Origin: an uncultured Prevotella sp.
GTDB taxonomy: Bacteria > Bacteroidota > Bacteroidia > Bacteroidales > Bacteroidaceae
NCBI GenBank assembly: GCA_947165435.1
Contig: CAMVAI010000016.1
Coordinates: 1 to 46,415, forward strand
DNA: 46,415 nucleotides
Direction: 5' to 3'
A model generated the notes under the pieces. That model was not told the DNA's origin and made no database searches. It worked only from the letters and a program-made list of their open reading frames with translations. The position numbers were made by a program, and so were the translations under genes. Shown piece after piece: positions 25,201 to 32,818 of this stretch. How positions within the stretch are numbered: the first letter of the stretch is position 1; each line of letters starts with the position of its first letter.

Positions 25201-28200
25201 GACATACATCGCCGACAAGCTGAAGGACGACGCCAGCGTAAACCTGATTATCAAGGCTGACGGCACGTTCTCCGGCAATGCAAAACAGACCATTTACGAA
25301 GCCAACGACTTCGTGCTCTACCGCACGGAGCTTGAGAAAGACTATCCCACCTTGAGGAGTGAGATGCTTGCCGACACCACCGCTCTGCGCAACGCCATCG
25401 AGGCAGCATACGCCGCTGAGACACTGGCCGAGCAGTGGAACAACGGTTCCATCACCGTTGGCGAGGGCGACAAGGCTAAGACATACACTATTGCCGACAT
25501 CAAGGCTGCCGTTGACAATATCCGTGCTACGGCAGAAACCGAACAGACCAACTGGTACGGCTACCGTCATATCCGCTCTAACGGAAAGAATGACGTAGGC
25601 ACCACGAACGGTGTTAACGACACCCAGTTGACTGCTGCCTTCACTGCGGCCAGAAAAGACCTCGGAACAGCAACTGGAGCCGAAGCCGAGGCTTACTACA
25701 CCGACCTGCTTAACAGCTATGAGAACGATGAACTGGCAGCCATCCGCCTGCGCATGTTCAACAGCCTCAAGGCCCGTACTGCCGTGAAAGACCAGGCAGG
25801 CTACATCAGCGAGCTGAAGGCCCTGAAGGCCAAGATTGAAGCTGTACAGAACGACGCAAAAGCCAACTTGGAGAAGTACACCGCACAGAAGAAGGCCCTG
25901 GAGGAGACCAGCACGCTGTGGAACGACACCTACGTGACCATTGCCGCTACCGACGCTTCTACCACTCGCGACAACTATCTGGCTCTGCTCGACGAGGTGA
26001 AGAAGACCATCGACCAGGCCCAGACCGGAGATGCCAGCGTAGAGAGCAACTACAAGAGCGGCACTGCCGTGGCCAACGCCTACGATTTCGATGCCCTGAA
26101 GAACAAGATTAACGACATCAAGGCACAGCAGACCGAAGGCTACAACAAGCAGATTGCTGCCGACAATGCCACTCGCTATGACAACGCCCTCAAGGCCATC
26201 GACATTCTGAAGCAGGCCTACAAGGCTGCCATCGACTACCGCAACTCGAACCGTGGCAGCAACGAGAGCCTAAACGAGCAGATTAACTCTCAGGCACAGA
26301 CCACCATCGACAAGGTGCTCTACGACGAGGACATGGCCAAGCAGATCAAGGACTTCGAGGACAACGTCAAGAAGGTCTATAGCGAAACCACAAGCCCGAC
26401 GCTCTTCGACGAAGAAAACCAGTACGTGGCCGATGCCCTGGGCCTGCAGAAGCAGATTACCGACGCTCAGGAAGCATTCCAGAAGCAGATTACAGACATC
26501 ATCAAAGGCTGGTGGGACAGCAACAAGACGAATTTCAACCTCAAGCTCACCAGTGCCAAGAGTGACATTAGCAGCTACAGCGAGGCAGCTCAGAAGGATG
26601 CCTTCAAGGACATCGAGACGCTCGTCGAGGCCGGCGACAAAGCTGCCACAGAACCCAACCTCAGCGAGGTGGAGGCCATCTTTGCCCAACTGGACGAGAA
26701 CTTCGACAGCATGCTGGCTGCCGACAAGAACGAGGCTGCCAAGAAGGATCTCGACCCGCGCTTTGAAGAGGCCGACACAAAGTATGCCAACGCCAAGGCC
26801 AAGATTGAGAATGTCAGCGAGACGCTGTTGGGCGACAACCTGGAGAAACTCAACACTTCTTACACCGATAATGTAGAGGCCGCCAAGGAGACCAAGAACA
26901 CCGCCTATGGCGAGCAGACGCTGCCCAACAGCTACAACGACATCATGGTCAAGCTGAACCAGTTCCTTGCAGAATCTACCGCCTGCGTGGGCAACGTGGA
27001 AGCAGCCGTTGCCAACGACGTGGCCAACACCCAGGCCTACGAAGCCATGCTCGACATCATCGGCGACGTGAGAGCCCAGCTGACCATTGCCACCGGACTG
27101 CACAACCAGTATAAGTATGCCGAGAAGTATGCACCCAATTTCCAGAGTATTGCCACTGCACTTGATAACTTAGAGCAGAATGCTTTAAGGTATAAGGAGC
27201 AGGGAACTGCCGTGAATGATCTTATAGGAATAGAAGGTGGTGCCGACGGTCAAGAAAGAAACATCTTCAATTATCTCTACTTCGATTTCAATCATAACAA
27301 GGAGAAGCTCGCCAACGACATCGACAGCATCAAGGTGCAGTACAACACCTTCGCTGCCGACATCGACAAGGCCGACCAGGCTGCCAAGTACAGAGCAGAG
27401 ATCGAGGCACTGACCGAAACGCTGAACAAGATACAGATTCTCAGCTACACAGACCATACCAGCCGTGACATCATGTACACCTCTACCCGCGAGCTGCTGG
27501 AGATTCAGGGCAACATCGCCGACCTCCGCGCCCGTCTGACCAAGGAGAACAATGCTGCGCTAAGCGCCGAACTCTATGCCGCGTTCAACGACCGTGTAGC
27601 CGAACTGAAGGAGCTGGCCGCCTACGAGGGCAAAGCCGACTGGGCTACCGCCAAGAGCATGGAAACGAGTTACAACAATGGGCAGAATAAGACCCAGACC
27701 ATCAAGGAGTGGCTGGACTACATGGCTGAGGAGATTGCCGCCAAGAAGCAGGGCATCGACGACAACAGCGACAACCTGGCCTTCTATAAGGAGAAGTACG
27801 ACGGCGAGCTGGACGCCATCCAGACTACGCTCGATGCCGTTACCTCACGTCTGAATACCTATCAGGCACAGTGGGATGCCAACGAGGCTGCCTACACCCG
27901 CCTGACCACCGAGATTGCCGAGCTGAACGCAAGTATCAACGCTGCTCTGGACAAGGTAAAGGGCTACGAATGGGCCGGCACGCGGTTTGGTGATGAGGAA
28001 ACTCCCGGTATCGAAAGCGAACTGAACCAGTATATCGACCGTGATAAGGGAGCAACAGACAATGCATACCAGGATGTCACGTTGACAGAAGATTCTCAAT
28101 TGGCCAACAAGGAGACTATCGAGAACAGTATCACCAACTTCTTGAACACCTACGCATATCAGGACATCTTTAATCTAATAAGATACGGCTATGGTGACGT

Positions 28201-29341
28201 ACTTTCACTTCAGAAATACCTGCGGCAAAAGTACTCCACGCTGGTCGATCTTAACAACAACGAGAAGTTCACTGCCAATGCTTATAATGCCCTACTTGCA
28301 GAATACAGCAATATCAATGCAGGCATCACCGACTTATACGATGAGAACGACTACTCTAATAGACCCGACAAGTACGTTAAAGACGAAGACGGCAACTGGG
28401 TTCGTATACCCGTATTAGACGAGGAAGGCAATTTGATTGGTTTCGAAAAAGAGATTGACTCAGATGCCAACCATGCCGGATACTACGAGCGGGTACAGGC
28501 CATCCGCAGCCGCATCGACGCCCTTGAACTCGCCCTGCAGGAGAGCCAGATGGGCGACCTGAATGCCGACGGCGCAGTGACCACCAACGACTACACGCAG
28601 ATCATCGACATCATCGTGGGTAACGTAGAGAAACCCGAGCCCGCCTCCAGCAAGTTCCGTGCTGCCGACATCAACGGCGACGAGGACATCACCGTGGTGG
28701 ATGCTACTCAGCTGGTGAACATCATCTTATTCGACAATCCTGAAGGCGATGAAAACATGAGACGTGCATCTTCAGTCAACAACGGCCCTGTGGCCACCGC
28801 AGAGCTTGACACCACCAACGAGAGCCTGTCGCTGACAGCCGTTAGCCGCAAGGGCAACATGGTGCGCATGGCCCTGCTGCTGGACAACGAGAACACCTAC
28901 AGCAACATGCAGCTGGACCTCGTCTTGCCCGCAGGCATGACGCTGGCAGGCCAGAGCGCAGCAGGCCGCACCACCGACAGCCACGGCATCTATAGCGGCA
29001 AGGCCGACGGTGTCGACCGCATCCTGCTGATGAGTGCTGCCAACGAGGCCATCAAGGAGGGCAGCGGTGTGCTGATGTACATCGACGTGGAGATAGGCAG
29101 TGGCTACACCGGTGGCGACATCACGCTCGGCTGCGCCATCTTCACCGACGCCAAGGGCAACTATGCCAAGTTCAGCTCGTTCAACGGCGGTAACCCCACC
29201 GGCATCGAGAGCATCGAAACCAACGACAGCTGGAGCGGCAAGATTTACAACCTGGGTGGTCGCATGGTGAATGCCGTCAAGAAGGGCATCAACATCATCC
29301 GCAATGCCGACGGTTCCACCAAGAAGGTCATCAAGAAGTAA
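22292..29341 (+). CDS. Giant secreted helical protein with dockerin- and cohesin-like modules and a T9SS-type tail
   Basis: 2349 aa. The signal peptide is about 1-22 (VYSFMALGAIPVTVNAAG). Residues about 23-115 form a beta-rich domain. About 120-780 and 920-2080 are almost entirely alpha-helical, rich in Ala, Lys, Glu and Asp, and low in Cys, resembling FIVAR/coiled-coil bundles. About 785-920 is a beta-sandwich that resembles a galactose-binding/CBM fold (LTGLANGVYEVEVYASAVD, then TIQIKSLTFHDN). Two dockerin-like calcium loops follow: DLNADGAVTTND (2089-2100) and DINGDEDITVVD (2126-2137). A cohesin-like domain (about 2165-2300, VRMALLLDNENTYSNMQLDL) and a C-terminal tail (IYNLGGRMVNAVKKGINII, about 2315-2349) resembling Prevotella-type T9SS sorting ends complete the chain. 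It is probably surface-exposed. Ligand unknown. First gene of a three-gene operon. Confidence 0.8.
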   Translation: MRKEFVYSFMALGAIPVTVNAAGVEAVKLNTSYASTDGNALEVKAGKLQPGKYTFTSSLTSKVYDVKVEIGGESANVTAGTNQSVTINFELKAETEVTLKVTSSGAGVSGSEFTVGSPLLNLQFDFSVAKNSLTSLATTLKNTINGYSYEAKEDDVKTADAILKKVEDIKDNYDDYTKYKLYNVGSEEANSTIEDEIDQLANSSKASEDAYWNNQAYNRVNDAITAIKTLFSQASTDINAALVAEAAYLLPDAQDELKDIDAKITEAIKKSYSSKQAGTAVADEATNMAAIPTEKEINDIKSKYTTQAEANKAAYKALADQVAVLNTNIGKVVITEGADADGKLAAEKAEAQKAIDAIDTKVKAVQNTAEQLTLNISADVTAAQGKIDAVSAKVTTANNEFEANESTIAMIAELQKAFDEAKAEVAKATSKDGKYKGDGEYYTQYLEDVQKDINTLKEDAAKAYKEGKAVDYNNNLKALSEEVEKETAAYLEEAVKAVEYYDELQECIATYKKSLEDARAEFENLPIYNDEKYDFKTEFDKLLKEINDIQAAIDAAFKLGGEEHWKAILTIDKNDDENTGIEADIEKLLEQKYAAMNAYDIDGLNGGIADLESRIAAFKTDYATTEATMLGADYQAFAELETAIEAAVAAEKATVGAIDKTSEDAPAAILTSGKSITLLTVKQDQLEAVAKVVAEKVAANTTSKSNLTKGINALNESISKFETEYKLGQATSTLGLRGQADGDVTKAENEIKTAIGTLQTANNAVVPTSVALVDNTEKVGTTAASWPTVDIAHEGPEARTTTLDGVTMVEQWCDASKNDQIGIVLTQKLTGLANGVYEVEVYASAVDQSAGNPNNGKTDIALVYANDAENPVTVTTNYTLNTYKLTALVSDGTLEMGLKKVKAGTNWHTIQIKSLTFHDNTQDFTESQKAFEALSKQQADLEASAPDIAKSVAGNKTKYAAVNKEMASLKTYIADKLKDDASVNLIIKADGTFSGNAKQTIYEANDFVLYRTELEKDYPTLRSEMLADTTALRNAIEAAYAAETLAEQWNNGSITVGEGDKAKTYTIADIKAAVDNIRATAETEQTNWYGYRHIRSNGKNDVGTTNGVNDTQLTAAFTAARKDLGTATGAEAEAYYTDLLNSYENDELAAIRLRMFNSLKARTAVKDQAGYISELKALKAKIEAVQNDAKANLEKYTAQKKALEETSTLWNDTYVTIAATDASTTRDNYLALLDEVKKTIDQAQTGDASVESNYKSGTAVANAYDFDALKNKINDIKAQQTEGYNKQIAADNATRYDNALKAIDILKQAYKAAIDYRNSNRGSNESLNEQINSQAQTTIDKVLYDEDMAKQIKDFEDNVKKVYSETTSPTLFDEENQYVADALGLQKQITDAQEAFQKQITDIIKGWWDSNKTNFNLKLTSAKSDISSYSEAAQKDAFKDIETLVEAGDKAATEPNLSEVEAIFAQLDENFDSMLAADKNEAAKKDLDPRFEEADTKYANAKAKIENVSETLLGDNLEKLNTSYTDNVEAAKETKNTAYGEQTLPNSYNDIMVKLNQFLAESTACVGNVEAAVANDVANTQAYEAMLDIIGDVRAQLTIATGLHNQYKYAEKYAPNFQSIATALDNLEQNALRYKEQGTAVNDLIGIEGGADGQERNIFNYLYFDFNHNKEKLANDIDSIKVQYNTFAADIDKADQAAKYRAEIEALTETLNKIQILSYTDHTSRDIMYTSTRELLEIQGNIADLRARLTKENNAALSAELYAAFNDRVAELKELAAYEGKADWATAKSMETSYNNGQNKTQTIKEWLDYMAEEIAAKKQGIDDNSDNLAFYKEKYDGELDAIQTTLDAVTSRLNTYQAQWDANEAAYTRLTTEIAELNASINAALDKVKGYEWAGTRFGDEETPGIESELNQYIDRDKGATDNAYQDVTLTEDSQLANKETIENSITNFLNTYAYQDIFNLIRYGYGDVLSLQKYLRQKYSTLVDLNNNEKFTANAYNALLAEYSNINAGITDLYDENDYSNRPDKYVKDEDGNWVRIPVLDEEGNLIGFEKEIDSDANHAGYYERVQAIRSRIDALELALQESQMGDLNADGAVTTNDYTQIIDIIVGNVEKPEPASSKFRAADINGDEDITVVDATQLVNIILFDNPEGDENMRRASSVNNGPVATAELDTTNESLSLTAVSRKGNMVRMALLLDNENTYSNMQLDLVLPAGMTLAGQSAAGRTTDSHGIYSGKADGVDRILLMSAANEAIKEGSGVLMYIDVEIGSGYTGGDITLGCAIFTDAKGNYAKFSSFNGGNPTGIESIETNDSWSGKIYNLGGRMVNAVKKGINIIRNADGSTKKVIKK

Positions 29342-29450
29342 AACTCGTTAAGACCTCTTATAAGCAACACAGCGTGTGCGTGGCGTCCGACACGCCAGTG
29401 CCGGCGCCACAGCACACCCATCATCAAGAAAACAAATAAACAAGAGTAAT

Positions 29451-31142
29451 ATGAAAATCAAGCATTTATTTTCAAAGACGCTGGCCGACAAATGGGCAGT
29501 AGCAGCCCTTCTGCTCGCTGGTCAGTTTACGATGGCTTCGGCAGATACCGACATCACCATCAAGGATGTACAGATGTCGGTGCTCAACCGCCAGGCAACA
29601 ACCGCTACCGTCGAAGTATATCTGCAGAGCGACGAGGCAGTCATCAATCCGCAGTTCGACATCCAACTGCCCGATTTCCTGAACTATGTCTCCGGCTCGG
29701 CACAGAACGCCAGCGACGGCATCATGAACCGTAAATATGCCATCAACGTGGCATCCACAGAAGACGGGGGCAGCCAGAACCTCCGCTTTGCCGTGGTTTC
29801 CACGTCGAATGCCGAGTTCAATGGCAACAGCGGTGTATTGCTCACTTTTCAGGTGCAGATACCTTCTTCCTACACTAGGACACAGAGCCTGACGGGCGAC
29901 ATCAAGGTTTCGAACAAGGAGATGACTGCTGCTGCCGACCACAGCAAGACGTTTAAGCCCGAGGATAGCACCTCGAAGGTGTTTGCCATGTATGGTGCGC
30001 CTGCTGCCAACGTGCCGCAAACGGCTCTTGAGATTTTGGCAAACGAGGCATTTTCGGTTGACTTCGAGCTGGACAACGGCGGTGCCAACGTGACCAGCGT
30101 GAAGGCAGAGCTGACGCTGCCCGCCGGTGTGACGCTGCAGGCCTTCGGCGATGACAATTATACCGAGCGCATTCCCTACGGCGTAGAGCTGAGTGCCAGC
30201 GACAACATCGTCAGCTTGGTGAACGCCACCAACACCAGCCTGAAGGAGACCAGCGGCAAGCTGTTCAGCCTGACCTTCAAAGCCGATGAGAGCATGGCCA
30301 AGACGGGCGAGATTGTTGTCAGCAACATCGAGGTGACCGACCACGAGGGATGTGTGAAGACCCTCGACGGCTCGTTCACCATAGTCCTTGACAACAAGAC
30401 GGAAGAGATGAAGGAAGCCCTGGAGGCTGCCAACAAGGACAACATCGCCGCCATGTATGCCGATGCCGCTACCGCCATCGGTGCCGCCAAGACGGAGATT
30501 GACCAGAAGTTTGGCGAATACGTGACCAGCTCGGCATACACCAATAAGTTCAACCAGCTGGAGAAGGAAGTGGCCGACGCACAAGCTGCCCTGGAAAATG
30601 TCAACTTCGACAACACCGACGAGGCGCTGGCTGCCCTGGAGACCGCCGAGGCCCTGGTGGCCAAGCAGGCTGCCGCTCTGGAAGACCTGAAGAGTACTGC
30701 CGCCTATAAGGCACAGAGCGAGCGGCTAGCCAAACTGGAAGCCGAGGCTGCCGAAGTCACCTATAACGAGGCCGACTTCACCATCGGAGACGTGAAGGAA
30801 ATCAAGGCCCAGCAGCAGACCATCGCCGAGGCTATCGAGGCCATGAAAGCTACCATTGAGAACAACATCAATGCCGATCCTGCCGTCTCTTACGCCGAGA
30901 ACGACAACGTACAGGCCGGCATGGACGACATCGAGAGCAAGATTGCTGCGCTGAAGGCATTTATCGGCGACAACAAGACGGCTGTCGAAGGTGATGTCAA
31001 CCTGGACGGTGTGGTAGATGTCTTTGACATACAGTATGTCATTTCCAAGCTGAACTCCGACGACGCACAGGCCGATGTCAATGGCGACGGAATTGTTGAC
31101 ATCTTCGACATTCAGACCGTAATCAAGAACCTGACAAAGTAA
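29451..31142 (+). CDS. Secreted protein with two cohesin-like domains, helical stalk and C-terminal dockerin
   Basis: 563 aa from ATG 29451; the frame extends to 29376, but the signal peptide (LADKWAVAALLLAGQFTMASA) fits 29451. About 35-185 and 190-335 look like two cohesin-type beta domains (ATVEVYLQSDEAVINPQFDI, then AFSVDFELDNGGANVTSVKA, each with a later LFSLTFK/LLTFQVQ strand). About 340-510 is coiled coil. A complete dockerin pair closes the protein: DVNLDGVVDVFD (515-526) and DVNGDGIVDIFD (542-553), with all calcium-ligand positions intact. There is no T9SS tail, so it may be held at the surface through its dockerin by a cohesin-like partner. Starts 109 bp after the giant gene. Confidence 0.8.
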   Translation: MKIKHLFSKTLADKWAVAALLLAGQFTMASADTDITIKDVQMSVLNRQATTATVEVYLQSDEAVINPQFDIQLPDFLNYVSGSAQNASDGIMNRKYAINVASTEDGGSQNLRFAVVSTSNAEFNGNSGVLLTFQVQIPSSYTRTQSLTGDIKVSNKEMTAAADHSKTFKPEDSTSKVFAMYGAPAANVPQTALEILANEAFSVDFELDNGGANVTSVKAELTLPAGVTLQAFGDDNYTERIPYGVELSASDNIVSLVNATNTSLKETSGKLFSLTFKADESMAKTGEIVVSNIEVTDHEGCVKTLDGSFTIVLDNKTEEMKEALEAANKDNIAAMYADAATAIGAAKTEIDQKFGEYVTSSAYTNKFNQLEKEVADAQAALENVNFDNTDEALAALETAEALVAKQAAALEDLKSTAAYKAQSERLAKLEAEAAEVTYNEADFTIGDVKEIKAQQQTIAEAIEAMKATIENNINADPAVSYAENDNVQAGMDDIESKIAALKAFIGDNKTAVEGDVNLDGVVDVFDIQYVISKLNSDDAQADVNGDGIVDIFDIQTVIKNLTK

Positions 31143-31191
31143 AGGGTCTTTAACATTGAAAGAAAGAAACGAATTTAATTTTTTAATGATT

Positions 31192-31812
31192 ATGAATAAG
31201 CTAAAAATGTTTATTGTCTGCCTTGCTGCTGTCTTCAGCGGCAATGCCATGGCACAGAAGGTGAGCGCACAGGATGTCACCATCGAGGCTAACGGAACCG
31301 CCGACCTCGTGATTAGCCTTGAGTCGTCGGCTGTTGCCGCTGCTGCCCAGTTGAACGTAGTGCTGCCCGAGGGCATCGAGGTAAAGTATGATGCCGACGA
31401 GGAGGAGTATCTGTTCACCAAGGGTGAAATCGTAGCCAAGAAGAAGCATGTCGCCGTGTCGAAGGATGCCGACGGCTCTTACCAGGTGCTCATCCAGAGC
31501 GGTACGGACGCCGTGCCCTTCACCCAGGCATCGGGCACGCTCGTGACGCTGCCCCTGGTGGCCGGCGAACTGGCCACTGCCACTGTGCAGGGCTCTGTCA
31601 AGAACATCAAGGTGGCCGACTTCAACGGTGGCAAGATGATCGATGGCGACGAGGTGTCGTTCAACATAACGATTGCCGAGCCTACCGCCATCAAGGGTCT
31701 CTCTGCTGAAGAGTCGAAGACCGCTGAGGTTTACAACCTGAACGGCCAGAGGGTTTCCACCGCCAGGAAGGGTGTCTTCATCGTCAACGGCAAGAAGACT
31801 GCCATCAAGTGA
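31192..31812 (+). CDS. Small secreted cohesin-like protein with T9SS-type tail
   Basis: 206 aa from ATG 31192 (ATG 31186 also possible). Signal peptide MNKLKMFIVCLAAVFSGNAMA, one cohesin-like beta domain (about 22-160; DLVISLESSAVAAAAQLNVV, then LPEGIEVKYD, then VTLPLVAGELATATVQGSV), and a C-terminal tail VYNLNGQRVSTARKGVFIV ending GKKTAIK. This tail matches the common Prevotella/Bacteroides 'YNLNGQRV...KGvYIvNGKKv' C-terminus associated with secretion/surface attachment. It starts 49 bp after the previous gene and is the third member of the operon. It could be the surface anchor that receives a dockerin; this is inference. Confidence 0.78.
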   Translation: MNKLKMFIVCLAAVFSGNAMAQKVSAQDVTIEANGTADLVISLESSAVAAAAQLNVVLPEGIEVKYDADEEEYLFTKGEIVAKKKHVAVSKDADGSYQVLIQSGTDAVPFTQASGTLVTLPLVAGELATATVQGSVKNIKVADFNGGKMIDGDEVSFNITIAEPTAIKGLSAEESKTAEVYNLNGQRVSTARKGVFIVNGKKTAIK

Positions 31813-31936
31813 TTCTCTCAATAGTTTAACAAATTTCAATCTGAATTGAAGCAATTCATACAGTAGAAATTATAGTTTTGGTGTTGAAAGTCCGGAAGCG
31901 TCCGGATTACTTTAAGCACTGTCTTAAATGAAAGAT

Positions 31937-31970
31937 GAGGGTGCCTGTTGAAGGTACTCTCTTCTTTTAT
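31937..31970 (+). terminator. Terminator of the giant surface-protein operon
   Basis: GAGGGTGCC (31937-31945) pairs with GGTACTCTC (31953-31961; 9 bp, two G-U), with a 7-nt loop, followed by TTCTTTTAT. It lies 125 bp after the third gene's stop. Confidence 0.65.
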
Positions 31971-32067
31971 CTGGTATCGGATTACCAGAAGCCTCTCCAC
32001 GGAAATTAGTGGCCTCTCCATTTTTATGCCTAATAATCATTTACTCAGCAGTTTTTTTAGGAAAAAG

Positions 32068-32099
32068 TTTGGAAGATTGCCAGATATTTCCTATTTTTG
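32068..32099 (+). promoter_or_regulatory. Orphan Bacteroidetes promoter
   Basis: TTTG (32068-32071), 20-bp spacer, TATTTTTG (32092-32099), followed by CATC: one of the best consensus matches in the window. No confident gene follows; transcription would start near 32106 and run into the 32119-32316 frame and the repeat region. Confidence 0.6.
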
Positions 32100-32118
32100 C
32101 ATCCGTAAATATACAATA

Positions 32119-32343
32119 TTGATAAGTTATAAACAAATTCGGTGTTTAATATATCAAAAATGTAAGGTAGTTGCATCGCTCAAGCAGTTCCGTACTATTG
32201 CTACTAAACACGGTGTCTCAGAGCAATGGACGGGTAGGGTGGAGACTACCATCATCAATCATCTGAAGGCATGGGGTGAGTGGCAAGAAGAAGACTGGCA
32301 TAGCCAATCTCACTGATAATCAACTCAAAGCAATGGCTGAGAC
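32119..32343 (+). pseudogene. Possible gene remnant behind the orphan promoter
   Basis: From a TTG at 32119 a frame runs to 32316, about 65 aa, containing KQFRTIATKHGVSEQWTGRV and HLKAWGEWQEEDW. A second frame then continues plausibly through KKTGIANLTDNQLKAMAET to a stop near 32362, as if a frameshift near 32285 had split one reading frame. I do not recognise the family; a faint likeness to transposase tails (FRxIATxH) is not enough to name it. It may equally be non-coding RNA sequence. Confidence 0.25.
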
Positions 32344-32445
32344 CTGTTTTAAATTATAAAAGTATCGTATGTCAAAAGCAGAAGTTAAGAAATACATTCT
32401 ACTGAAAATCGGGGCAAAAGTGGTGAGAAAAATTTTTTTTGAAGT

Positions 32446-32540
32446 TTTTGCTGCCACTCTGCCACCAATGCCACGCAAGCCGCTGTGTATTAAGTATATA
32501 GATGGTGGTGGCAGATGGGTGGCAGGTGGCAGTAAAAGCC
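32446..32540 (-). repeat. MITE/REP-like element, copy B (inverted)
   Basis: The reverse complement matches copies A (57-150) and C (32705-32796) nearly base for base, including the core CACAGCGGCTTGCGTGGCAT shared with C. Together with C it forms a large inverted pair bracketing about 165 bp of further repeats. Confidence 0.8.
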
Positions 32541-32630
32541 AGCACACCGCAAACTGTTTATAGCACACCGAAACCTGCCCATAGCACCCCGAAACCTGTC
32601 CATAGCACACCGTAAGCTAAACCTGTTCAC
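32541..32630. repeat. 21-bp tandem repeats
   Basis: Three exact-length units (32541-32561, 32562-32582, 32583-32603) of the form AGCACACCGAAACCTGCCCA+T, plus a diverged fourth with a 6-bp insertion (32604-32630). 21 bp is seven codons, and the minus strand is open across it (repeat CYGQVSG), but no gene context supports translation. Confidence 0.75.
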
Positions 32631-32636
32631 AACACG

Positions 32637-32673
32637 GAAAACACCGTTTTCTTGCGCAGAAAACGGTGTTTTC
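32637..32673. repeat. Perfect 15-bp inverted repeat
   Basis: GAAAACACCGTTTTC (32637-32651), loop TTGCGCA, and GAAAACGGTGTTTTC (32659-32673): a perfect 15-bp stem. It lies between the two inverted repeat elements. It could act as a bidirectional terminator, but only short T-tracts flank it. Confidence 0.8.
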
Positions 32674-32704
32674 TTATAGAGAAAACGATATGATTATCCT
32701 TGGG

Positions 32705-32796
32705 CTTGCTGCCACCTGCCACCCATCTGCCACCACCGCTATGTTCTTAATGCACAGCGGCTTGCGTGGCATTGGTGGCAGAGTGGCAGCAAAATA
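32705..32796 (+). repeat. MITE/REP-like element, copy C
   Basis: Same element as copy A (57-150) and copy B (32446-32540). It shares with copy A the first 32 or so bases almost exactly and the end GTGGCAGAGTGGCAGCAAAA. It ends about 22 bp before the 3' end of the NUDIX gene. Confidence 0.8.
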
Positions 32797-32818
32797 GGCA
32801 AAAAAACATTTATGCTAC

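Noticed and set aside
24737..27103. Minus-strand frames inside the giant gene
   Set aside because: Compositional shadows (repetitive GCC/AAG codons read backwards as GGC/CTT). No start context or domain.
32320..32610. 96-codon minus-strand frame with CYGQVSG repeats
   Set aside because: It runs across the 21-bp tandem repeats and element copy B, has no promoter and no known domain. The repeat in the protein follows from 21 being a multiple of 3.
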